A DNA stretch of 64,000 nt from Axinella damicornis. Lineage: Eukaryota; Porifera; Demospongiae; Axinellida; Axinellidae. The translations under genes and the position numbers were made by a program. The stretch is taken from assembly GCA_963931865.1 (NCBI GenBank), contig OZ007509.1, positions 10,787,625 through 10,851,624 on the forward strand, given 5' to 3'. The notes under the pieces are model-generated. The model saw nothing but the letters and a program-made list of their open reading frames with translations. It was not told the origin of the DNA and did no database searches. Shown in pieces: positions 44,101 through 53,828 of this stretch (position 1 is its first letter; every line of letters begins with the position of its first letter).

Positions 44101-47043
44101 GAGATGGGGAACACCCGAACCCTCACTAACGCCAAAACATTACCCATCATCACAGCAAACGAGTTCATAGTGGAGTCACTTTACGATGATGAAGAGAGGT
44201 ATTGCTAAACCTATAACATAATTAGATGTGATAACATATTGCTAAACCTATAACATAATTAGATGTGATAACATATCGAGCCACAGTAATTTACTTGTAC
44301 TTCCTATTGGCTTCCAACATCTGCCTGTTAGTTTGATGAAGATTTCTTTTTTTTGTCTGTGATTCATTGTGAAGATAAAGTCTGCATAGCTGATTCATTT
44401 TTCAAGAAAACAAATAATTATACTCGCATTTCAATGTTTTTTATCTACAGGTATTTGAGTCGGGCTGTTTTGATACCCTTTGTCCATGAGGTGAAATTTG
44501 ACTTGGAAGAAGCGAAAGACATCAACGAAGTATTCCAGCATGCACACTATGCCTTCCCTACTTTTCTTGAAATGGGTTCACACTTGTCTACATCACAATC
44601 CAGTGAAGTGGAGACCATTCGCAACAAAATCACTACTATCATTCCAGGGATCGATGCACGTCTGGCCCTACAGTATGCCCTCTGCCTTAGTGTGGCACTC
44701 CAGGTATATAGTATACTAATACGTATATAGACAGTGGACTATTATAGGTACATGCATCACCTTATAAAGCTTGTCAATGACCTGACAGCTCTAGCACAGC
44801 TATCTGCTATCCACTGTATACCATTGCCGGTGGAAACTTGAGTGTTTCCTTGCGTCTCCTACATGTACTTGTACTTCATAAAATAGAAGTGGATTTTTCA
44901 ATATAGCTACTGAGTGAGAATAATTATGTGCATGGCAGATTCAACAATGAAGCATGTGTGCTACACAACACCAGCTAAGATAAAACATTTTGCAAGTGCT
45001 TCAATCAACTGCTTGACTGGTCATGAAGCCATAAACTGCATTGCTGACTGCTCACTTCACAGTATTCCAAATTGCCACTTAAGTAATCATTGTATGCTAC
45101 ACAGATATGCAGCTCATCTGAAGCCTATACTGGAGAAGCATTATGGAGCCATTTTCAGTCCGTAATGGCACCTGAAATCCAACAGCATCAGGTCAGAGAG
45201 GCAAATAAGCCACAAACCCTGGGTGAATTGCTGAACGTTGTTGTGGACAAAGTTCCCAAATCTCAGGTAAGTGGAAGTATGGTTGTCTTGTCACGGTGCT
45301 TCATTGTGTGACTAACATGCTACGAGCCCCTGGGTGAAGGACGATAAGTACATGCCAAAGGGGAGTGGGTTTTAGTATACAATGTCCACTTAGTCTATCG
45401 TCATTGTTTTGCACATTTTGTATATATGCATTCCAATTCTCTTACAGCTGCTGCAGTTCATAAATCCTCACGTGAAGTACACACCCAAAACGGCCAAAGG
45501 AAAGAGAAGGCCAGGAGTGGCGATCATACTCAAGGATCTGTTGAGTGTGTTGGATCAAGTGGGTGTCAAGCACTTGGAGGAGGGAGTGATGAGGCGGGTA
45601 CTCAGGGCGAGAAAGGATGTTGATACTTCAAAAAATCAACGCTTTAGCCTCTCCAACTCAACAGATGCCACCATGAAACACTTCTCATGCATCATTATCC
45701 CCAAAGACGATGTTCCGCAGAGCTTCTTTGAAAAGCTCTCGAAAGGTACATAGTACCATACCTAAAATAATACAGTAGCTAGCCCTGTGGTGACTTCAAT
45801 GAAGCCACTTCAATGAAACCACTTCAATGAAGCCATACATGTGTTCTTACTAGGGTGCATCAAGGTATGGGTGAATCTTTTCCGTATTCCGCGTTCTGTG
45901 TTTTACAGGCTCCCATTACACGGAGATTGTGTGGAAATAGTTTCATAGTGTGCAGAAATAATTATATAGGAAATAATTGTGTATAGTATATGGAGACAGA
46001 CAATGGGATGCAGATAATTGCAGCGTAAGAAATGAGCAGAGTATAGTGTACCAGTGTGTGTCTCTGGATGATAGCTGTAGCCTATAGCTAATGTCCTCTC
46101 TTTTATGTTCTGAAGGTGGACAAGAAGCGGGTGACAACCCCCCACCATCTCCTGCGATGAGTCCCGCTAAAGTGCTCCACAACCCCCCACCATCTCCCGC
46201 GATGAGTCCCGCTAAAGTCCTCCACAACCCCCCACCATCTCCTACGATGAGTCCCACTAAAGTGCTCCACAACCCCCCACCATCTCCTGCGATGAGTCCC
46301 GCTAAAGTGCTCCACAACCCCCCACCATCTCCTGCAATGAGTCCCGCTAAAGTGCTCCGCAACCCCCCACCATCTCCTGCGATGAGTCCCGCTAAAGTGC
46401 TCCGCAACCTCCCACCATCTCCTGCGATGGGTCCTGCTAAAGTGCTCCACAACCCCCCACCATCTCCTGCGATGAGTCCCGCTAAAGTGCTCCACAAGCA
46501 GCATTCACCCAGCAAGTCTACATCTAGATCACCTCTCAAGAGACATTTTTTGCTCCCAAGCAGGAAACAACTCAAGCGTAGGACATCCAAATCCAGCACT
46601 ACACCTCCCAAACATGCCACCTCCACTCCTCGGAAATCTGCTGTAGCCACATCACCCAAACATGCCAGCTCCACCCCTGCAGTAGTCACACCTCCCAAAC
46701 ACCCCAACCCCCCGAAAACTGACTCCACACCTCCCAAACACTCCAGCTCAATCCCAGTCTCTTCCAAGTCTGCCATAACTCTTACACTTACAACGGTGCC
46801 GGAAGCAGGTACATCCTTGTTAATAATACTGACCATACAATGATGTGTATGCCATTATGTTGTAGCTTCATTGGCAGTTCTGTTATGTCTATTACACTGT
46901 CTTACACCTTTGGTTTTGCAAATATTTGTGGTCTGTAGCAGAGGGACAATTGGATCAGAGCCAACCACGGAAGAGACCTCACAGGAAGAGAGCTGCCCCA
47001 TCCCCATGCACATCTAGTGCTCCACCTGCAAAGAGACAGAAAG
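41154..47043 (+). CDS. P-loop ATPase with SPAK-repeat basic tail
   Basis: Exons: about 41154-41389, 41645-41729, 43188-43325, 43429-43724, 43832-44198, 44451-44703, 45105-45266, 45448-45745, 46116-46808, 46942-47043. From 43429 onward every junction keeps phase. The ATPase core is in 43832-44703: Walker A YGPPNRGKTKAAK (43900), a Walker B-like CPFVYDDP (44022), a sensor-like LPIITANE (44145) and an arginine-rich RYLSRAVLIPF. This resembles helicase/primase-type P-loop domains (DUF927-like), but the family is not settled. A 45-bp coding repeat gives NPPPSPAMSPAKVLH about eight times, then Lys/Ser/Pro-rich sequence and KRPHRKRAAP, probably DNA-binding or nuclear. An early conserved block reads LGRNFVDLANFSF. 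Start codon, the 43325/43429 junction and any exon beyond 47043 are unresolved. It diverges from the cysteine-cluster gene, which suggests linked function (inference). Confidence 0.6.
42465..42530. repeat. Hairpin in an intron
   Basis: GCTCATTGCCCAGTCACATT pairs with AATGTGACTGGGCAATGAGC with a short loop containing GACAGTCACTGTC. A related dispersed segment (ACAAAGACGGAGAGACCACT) recurs at about 59240-59320. Confidence 0.85.
46130..46500 (+). repeat. 45-bp coding minisatellite
   Basis: Eight units of AACCCCCCACCATCTCC plus TGCGATGAGTCCCGCTAAAG plus TGCTCCAC keep the frame and encode NPPPSPAMSPAKVLH. Most differences between units are single bases, so expansion is recent. It lies inside the ATPase gene's exon 46116-46808. 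Confidence 0.93.
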
Positions 47044-47404
47044 GTACTAGCTACTGACTGCCCCAAAATACTTGCAATTGCATGCAAACTGCTTATACTG
47101 GCTGTTAACTATAATCATGAACTTACACATACCAACAGTAACAGTAACTTGTGCAGAGGCTATGTTATACAAGTAATAAAAAACATTTGAAAATGTAACA
47201 GGATGTAGGGATACCAGAACGGCAAAAAGTAAGGAAACAAGGTAGGGATGATCGCACAAAACAGTGAAGTATACAACTCCCCCTACAGATATCTTTTTCC
47301 ACATACATCTCTTGTTGGCAGTGTTGCTATATGTTTAGTCCCACCCACTGCCATGCCAGGTAGGTAGGTAGGGATGGGCACATTATAATTGGAATGAAAT
47401 ATAG

Positions 47405-47580
47405 CCTATTAGTGCTACTCACATGTCCCTCAACGAATCAGACGCCTCAGAATCGATCACATGACGGAGCATTAAATCGTTTAATGCAAAGATCAAAGGC
47501 TGTCTCGGGTCAGTGAGTTGCACTAAGTAGTTTAGATACCAGTTTGCAGTGCATTACGGGCTTATAGTGCACTCGGGCAA
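47405..47580. repeat. Dispersed repeat, copy 2 (inverted)
   Basis: The complement of 36700-36900: CAACGAATCAGACGCCTCAG, ATCAAAGGCTGTCTCGGGTC and CCAGTTTGCAGTGCATTACG are shared with the copy at 36640-36905. Confidence 0.8.
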
Positions 47581-47637
47581 TCTAGTTAACTCCAGATGAG
47601 ACAGGTCTATTTCCCAGACCACAATAATACGTAGTCG

Positions 47638-47932
47638 TGCGTTATTAGGAGCATGCACCTATAACTCCACAGGAAGGAAATAATTATGCGCCTAAAAGCT
47701 AGATGCGCCTAATAATGAATGGCATTCCTCGAATAGGAAGTGTGCTTCAATTCGGATTATAGCGTTTTTCCACTCCGTAGATCAAAAATTGCAGAGTTTC
47801 TGGAAGAAGACTGCAGTGCTTAACAGCGAGTACCTCGGACGAGAGTTGAACCTGCGCCTATAAGTGAACCAATGACTATGCACCTATAAGTGAGCTGCGC
47901 CTAATAACGCGCGACTACGGTAATGCCCAATG
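47638..47932. mobile_element. TACCGTA-family MITE E
   Basis: The right end, read on the minus strand, is TACCGTAGTCGCGCGTTATT followed by AGGCGC. The left end is TACGTAGTCGTGCGTTATTA, with one base lost. GCGCCTA(A/T)AA motifs repeat inside. The interior is non-coding. Confidence 0.75.
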
Positions 47933-48289
47933 TAGCAGCAGATATTGAACCTACGTATCCACCATGATGTTTCCATGGCATATCCAGGTCTTGACACATT
48001 ATCCACCATGCATGCAGCAACAATCTTCTCTGGAAAACTACCATTTCTGTCATGCCACTATGCGAGCATGAAACTGTAATGTGAGACTTATTACCAGCAA
48101 AAGGTGCAGAAGGTGCCTATAATTATATGACTGCCTTTCAAAACCGTAACCATGGTGACCAAAGAATGCTGGTAGAATAACCACTTGGACTAATGCAAGT
48201 AATCAAGTCCCATTGGGTAGGCTCTGTTGGTCTCCATAGCAACTTATTGAACCGTGAATATTGTGTGAGGGTGGCTTTGGTTGAAATAT

Positions 48290-49140
48290 CATACTGTAAG
48301 CGATCGCGTGCTTGAGAAAGCGAAGAGCTATAAATTTTTTTTGGTCTAGCCAAGGACTTGTGCCATTACCACTACCTTAGTCAAGTATCACGGATGCCTC
48401 TGGCACTGATCGGTGAATGCCTACCCACACCATCAATACATTAAAATTTTAACGTGTGCGTGTGTGTCTGTCTGTGCATGATGGACGTGGGATGTTCGTG
48501 GGGCGGGACTAGACTAGTGATGCGCGACCTTCGTACTTCAATTTACTGAACCTCGAATTCCACAAAGAATGTCGAGAACAATGGGCCCGGGCATGGGCTG
48601 GAATCCAACTGGGGCTACAAGCGGATACATGCAATCGGAGATCGCAGTCGAAGCGGACACAATTGGGGATCTGGGAGCAGCAACCGAAGTGGACACAATC
48701 GGGGAGCAGCTGAAGCAGGGAGCAGCAGTTGAATTTTGAAGCGGACACAAGTGGCGAGTATCAGCTGAAGCAGACGCAATCGGGGAGCAGCAGCTGAAGC
48801 GGACGCAAACAGGGAGCAGCAGTTGAACTTGAAGCAGACGCAAATGGGGAGCAGCAGTCAGTGAAGCGGACACAGTCGGGGAGCAGCAGCTATGCACAGC
48901 AGCTATGCACAGCAGCTATGCACAGAGAGCTGTCCGGCACCGGATTACTCACGTAGGCGAACGAGGGGAAAGTAGCTGAGCGAGCGAAGTGAGCGAAGCT
49001 ACTTGTAGTATCTATGTATACAGTGTACTCATCTTAGAATAGCCTAAGACTTAGTATAGTATACGTTAGTTGTATCCCTGGCCAGCGAGATGTAAGACAC
49101 ATTACGGATCTTATATCCCGTTGGCCAGGGATATAACCTA
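48290..49140. mobile_element. Second CCCTGGCCAG foldback element, split by a nested repeat
   Basis: 48290-48425 is the inverted match of 29860-30010, and 49025-49140 matches the CCCTGGCCAGC hairpin part. Between them lies the minisatellite element of 48430-49015, so that element inserted later. Confidence 0.7.
48430..49015 (-). repeat. Minisatellite-bearing dispersed element, copy 2
   Basis: Inverted relative to copy 1 at 2655-3285. It shares the tail TGGGATGTTCGTGGGGCGGG, a GGGAGCAGCAG array, and the end AGCTGAGCGAGCGAAGTGAG. The array is shorter than in copy 1, and ATGCACAGCAGCT is triplicated near 48890. Confidence 0.85.
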
Positions 49141-49766
49141 TACATATGACCTTTCATCCCTACAACTTCAAGGAGAATGCCTGAACACAGGCCAATACAA
49201 GAAGGAATGGCTGAATAGCTACGCTACATACATGTAGTAGATTGTACTAGAAATTCCATAGCCCACCCCATAGTCCAATCTACTTCCAGTTCAGTGATTG
49301 GAGAGGTCTATCTCCCAAACTCCTTACCACAACGAATTCAGCCAACAGTGAAGATGAGCCTGCATGCTGTGGGTCCCAGTTACTGATGATGCCTGGAGTA
49401 ACAAGAGGATACCTGATATCATTTGGTATTGGAATACACACACATTATGTGCATGCACATTTCCATGACTTGCACTCTGATGGTATTGGTCGAATAGATG
49501 TGTTTACAAACGGAATGAGGGAAATTAGCATGCGCCAATTGCAAACCCCAGAAGTAAATTTGAATGACGCAGTACTCTGCATATAAGGTACACACAGCTT
49601 TTCTTGCTTCAGCCAGCGAGTTTTGACACTGTCTGTGTCCGGTTCCTTCCATAGATTCATTATGATTGCTGTACTGTAAACAGTTTGAACTTCTGGAAGT
49701 TGCCGGGCCGTTTCCCCATTAAGTGCCCAGTAGAGCAATTACCCTGTGCTCTGTTTGCAGCAACAT

Positions 49767-49937
49767 TAGTCTCGTGCCCACCCGAAAACCAACACGGAAT
49801 ATCTCGCTCCTAATAAAGACAAAATTGAATTCTCTACGATTTCATTGGCAGTTTGAAATTCCTGCCTAAAAGTTAACAAAGACCAAGGTTTCTGCGCAAA
49901 GTCGCCAGACCCTCTTTCCCGTCTGGGCACGAGACTA
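49767..49937. mobile_element. TAGTCTCGTGCCCA MITE, 171 bp
   Basis: The left end TAGTCTCGTGCCCACCCGAA pairs with the right end CCGTCTGGGCACGAGACTA. It is the smallest member of the TAGYCTC family here and non-coding. Confidence 0.8.
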
Positions 49938-50059
49938 ATAATGCGCATACTGTGCTTTATGAATATCGAATAGACATCATTTGGTCTACCGTAAATAATA
50001 TTGAGAAACCAACCAAGGTGGGCACGGTTTAATTAATAATTGGGACAGAGAGCGAAACC

Positions 50060-52542
50060 TGCACACACACAGGGGAGAAGCTGAAAGCAGATTGTTCAGA
50101 GGACGAACCATCATACGCAGAGGCCACTCTTGGAGTCTCTCAAACTCCGACAATGGAAGAGCACAAGGTCCTGGGAGTTCCCTGGAATTCTGAGTCAGAC
50201 CAACTCATCTTTGATGTCACCCAACTCGCTAGGCTTGCTATCGATCTCCACCCAACGAAGAGGAATATCGGCAGCCTCACTGGCAAGTTTTATGATCCAC
50301 TTGGATTTCTCTCCCTGTGATTATCCGGTACAAGATCCTTTTTCAGCCAATGCAAGTCCGGCTGGGATGAGAGCTGTTGGAAGAATGGAAGAAGACTGAT
50401 CTACGACCTCAATGCAGCGTTGTCCATGTCTCTCCCAAGGAGCTACCTCTGTGAGATGCAGACCCTCTGACGTCAGTCACTCTCTTTGGTTCTGCGATGC
50501 ATCTATGAAGGCCTATGCAGCAGTGGTCTACCTCCTCCTGAAGACAGAAACCCACAGTGTGGTCAGATTCGTCGCTGCCAAGACGAGAGTTGCTCCCTTA
50601 CAAACTCAAACAATCCCTTGTTTGGAACTGTTGTCTGCCTTCCTCCTCTCGAAACTTGTTGTTTCCGTGCGCAACAGATGCAGGCATCTCTAGATGTGAG
50701 CTGTTACACCGATTCTCAGGTTGCTCTTTATTGGGTCCATGGCAGGACAAGGAATGGAAGCCCTTTGTCGAGAACCGATGGAAGGAGATACGACGCAATG
50801 TGCACCCCGACCTTTGGCACCATTGCCCAGGAATAACGAATCCTGCCGACCTGCCCTCGAGGGGACTCACTCCGATGGAATTGTCTGTCAGTCAGTTGTG
50901 GCGCGTTGAACCTGAGTGGCTTGGTTTAGACTCACCTGTTCAGTCCGATATCGAGTCATTGCCTACGCCAGAGCTGTGCTCACAAGAGTTGAAGTCGACC
51001 AGCAAGTCATCCCTTGGCTGTTGAGAAGAAGTCCACTATTGGTGATCTTATGCACTGTGAAGACTTCAGTGACCTTCAGAGACTCCTCAGAGTCACAGCC
51101 TATGTTCTGAGAGCAGTGGATTGCTTCAAGGCTGAACGAAACTCTGGCTCGAATCCTCCGGACACATTGACCCCTAAGGAGATTGCGGCTGCAAAACTAC
51201 TCTGGACTTCCTACGCAAAGGAGTTGCCATCCAGAAGGATTTCAATGCTCTGAAGATCAGTTGGACCTATTCCTTGATGAGACGCGCATGTGTCACAATG
51301 GCGTGAAAGGGACTCTGACAGAAGTCCGAAGCCGTTACTGGATCGTGAAGGGTCGAAGCCTGACAAGAGCTTTCATTCACAGATGCACAGTGTGCAAGAA
51401 GTACGAAGGAACACCATTTGAAGGTCCACCACCACCTCCTCTGCCAGAATTCAGGGTTAAGGAAGACCCAGCCATCACTTATACAGGAGTGGATTTTGCT
51501 GGACCCCTGTTTGTTCGGAGTGGACACTCCAACGGCAGCAGTAAGGTGTGGATTTGTGTATTCACATGCCTAGTCACTCGAGCCATCCATCTGGATATTG
51601 TGTGTGATCTATCCACTGACACATTCCTACGACGTCTAAAGCGATTTGCTGCCAGACAGGGCCTACCTCATAAGTTCTTGTCGGACAATGGCAAGACGTT
51701 CAAGGCTGCAGCAAAGTTCCTCAGTGTTGTCTTCAAAGACGAGACCATTCAAGAACACCTGGCTAATCAAGGAAGCCAATGGATTTTCAATGTCGAATGT
51801 GCACCCTGGTGGGGTGGTGTATTCGAGCGGATGGTCCAATCCACCAAACGCTGTCTACGTAAGGTGGTCGGACGAGCAAACTTTACAAGAGATGAACTGC
51901 TCACTGCTGTAGTTGAGATTGAAGCTGTGGTGAACTCCCGACCTCTCTCATACGCTTCCTTCACGGAACCTCTTACACCTTCTCATCTTGTCGTGGGACG
52001 AAGGCTGCTGAATCTGCCTGATCACTTGGGATAAGTGTGTGATCCTGATGATGAGGATTTTGAAGTCAACCCCAGTCAGCTGCCAAGAGGATAAAACACC
52101 TCGCAAGCGTTCTGAACCACTTTTGGAGACGGTGGAGGTCGGAGTACCTGAATGAGCTCAGGGAAAGTCATCGCTATGTGGCCAAGAAAGTTTCACATCC
52201 TCTTCATGTGTCCAAGGGGGATGTCGTCATTGTCCATGATGATGCTCTGCCATGTAGACTCTGGAAGCTAGGTCGGATTCAGGAAGTATTCACTGGCCGA
52301 GATGGTCTGCCTCACAGTGCTCTTGTAAGAGTTGCTACCAGAGACCGACAACACACTCCGCCATTGCCTTGACTCTATCCACTTGAGATTAGTGGGCCAG
52401 AACAACCGAAGGCTCCCTCCGAAAATGTGCCCACATTCAAACAGACCCCTGGTACTCGTGTGCCCGAGAGACGCCCGGTTCGTGCTGCAGCCAAGCGAGC
52501 GAGGAGGATCTGGATCCAAGAACTGCAGAGCCAAGACTATTA
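50060..52542 (+). pseudogene. BEL/Pao retrotransposon pol, 5'-truncated and frameshifted
   Basis: BEL/Pao LTR elements encode protease, reverse transcriptase, RNase H and integrase. Here most of the reverse transcriptase is gone; its end remains as VLGVPWNSESDQLIFDVTQL and GSLTGKFYDPLGFLS (50170-50320). RNase H blocks follow: LWFCDASMKAYAAVVY, PCLELLSAF, CYTDSQVALYWVHG (50480-50745). Integrase spans about 51240-52030: H..C..C (HNGVKG...CTVCKKYEG), catalytic Asp in TGVDFAGPLF, Asp in LSDNGKTF and Glu in GVFERMVQSTKR. The C-terminal part has VSHPLHVSKGDVVIVHDDA (52190) and ends at TAA near 52540. Frame changes at about 50320, 50700, 51000, 51200 and 52035 rule out function. Polypurine tract and LTR follow. 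Confidence 0.88.
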
Positions 52543-52643
52543 ACACTGTGAGACTAATTGTTGGTAGGTACATAGATACATTGGCATTGCACGGTGATTT
52601 AGGAAACCTTTTTTAGTTTTGTCAGCTCTCAGTTGACCATCAC

Positions 52644-53035
52644 TGGTCAAAGGGGGGAGGTTGTTGGAGATTACGTCATTCATTGTAATGTTGATTTGAG
52701 GTCACATGACCAGATACGTGCATGCTGTCATTTCATGGTGGAACGAATAATGTTGAGTCTCAACATATCCAGTGGCATCTAGTGCAGTGGCTAGCCCTGA
52801 TTTGTATAGCAGCCGTTCTCAACGGAAGCTTTTACACAGTTATTGTCTGTACTGGAACCATGGTCTGTTTTGTATGTTTGAACCATCATTGCCATCATTA
52901 CATGAAGTTCTGTACTAGATAGGTGGGGTCTCTCAAGGATGTGATTGAATTAGGACACTCTCTATGCCAATCACCTCCTTCAGAGACCAACCTGCAAAGT
53001 CTGTAAAGCTGCACTTACAAGTTTACACTATTGAT
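52644..53035 (+). mobile_element. Polypurine tract and probable 3' LTR of the BEL/Pao element
   Basis: CAAAGGGGGGAGG is a typical plus-strand primer tract. Directly after it, TGTTGGAGATTACGTCATTC (from about 52660) looks like an LTR start. The right edge is not defined; TTTACA near 53030 is a candidate. No matching 5' LTR was recognised in the window. Confidence 0.55.
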
Positions 53036-53353
53036 GAATTCCACATTGCCAATTAACCAGTCAATATCCAATATGAGGCTTCCAATATCCCTAAAAAGGC
53101 CAAGGTTCACAACACTAACCCACACATAACCATACCGTAGAGTATCAAGCGAAAAAGAAACTGTTGCGCTGTAAGATCGAGGGGCAACCGCACTCCTGGT
53201 AGCCGCGGTTAAACGATAGCACAAGCCAAGTGTGACAGTTCGTTCCAATTATCACACATCACGTGAGTACCATGATGATAGCTAGCTATACCGTATATAG
53301 AGCTCTGTATAGAGCTAGAGAAGATCAGTAGTAAAGTAGCCGCATACGCGATG

Positions 53354-53700
53354 CAACCTGCCGCGCCGTAGCGCAAGCTAAGTATTCCAATAAGTTCCAA
53401 TTAACGCACATGCCACGTGGCAACCACGCTCAGTCGATCGCGAGCAATGGCGACCAAAAGGAAGACAAGACATTATTACAGCACTCATAACTGAGCCAGC
53501 ACGGTGAGTTTGGCATGTAAGCGTCAGTGAATGACAGCGATCACTGCCGTGTGGTCAGAATCTTCGTGTGCCTTTCCTAAGAACAGTACTGCCACTGGAA
53601 GTCGATGGAGCGCTCGAGCAATGGCGGCCAACGGCGAGACAAAAGCGCTGCATATCTCCACCACCTAGGTGAGTTTCAGCACCAACTTGGAGGTCAGTGC
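53354..53700. repeat. Dispersed repeat motif, copy 2 of 3, with a third related block
   Basis: AAGCTAAGTATTCCAATAAG and GGAAGACAAGACATTATTAC resemble 16378-16465 and 61850-62000. A weaker relative (GCGCTCGAGCAATGGCGGCC) lies at 53610-53680. Each is followed by GGTGAGT. Confidence 0.6.
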
Positions 53701-53744
53701 ATGATAGTGTAGTCAGAATCTCTGTAGGCCAAGCCTAAGTACTC

Positions 53745-53747
53745 AAA

Positions 53748-53780
<33 letters not shown>
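53745..53780. repeat. (ATT)n tail of the LINE
   Basis: About 11 ATT units. On the minus strand this is an (AAT)n run about 50 bases after the ORF2 stop, as expected for the 3' tail of a non-LTR element. Confidence 0.88.
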
Positions 53781-53781
<1 letters not shown>

Positions 53782-53828
53782 ACATGTATTCACACCACAT
53801 AAGGTGTACACAACACATAGATACTATA

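Noticed and set aside
45943..46836. 297-residue minus-strand open frame rich in Gly/Leu/Trp
   Set aside because: It is antisense to the 45-bp coding minisatellite; the plus-strand exon has matching splice phases and Pro/Lys coding logic.
50130..50909. Several short separate genes
   Set aside because: They are fragments of one frameshifted BEL/Pao pol region in different frames.
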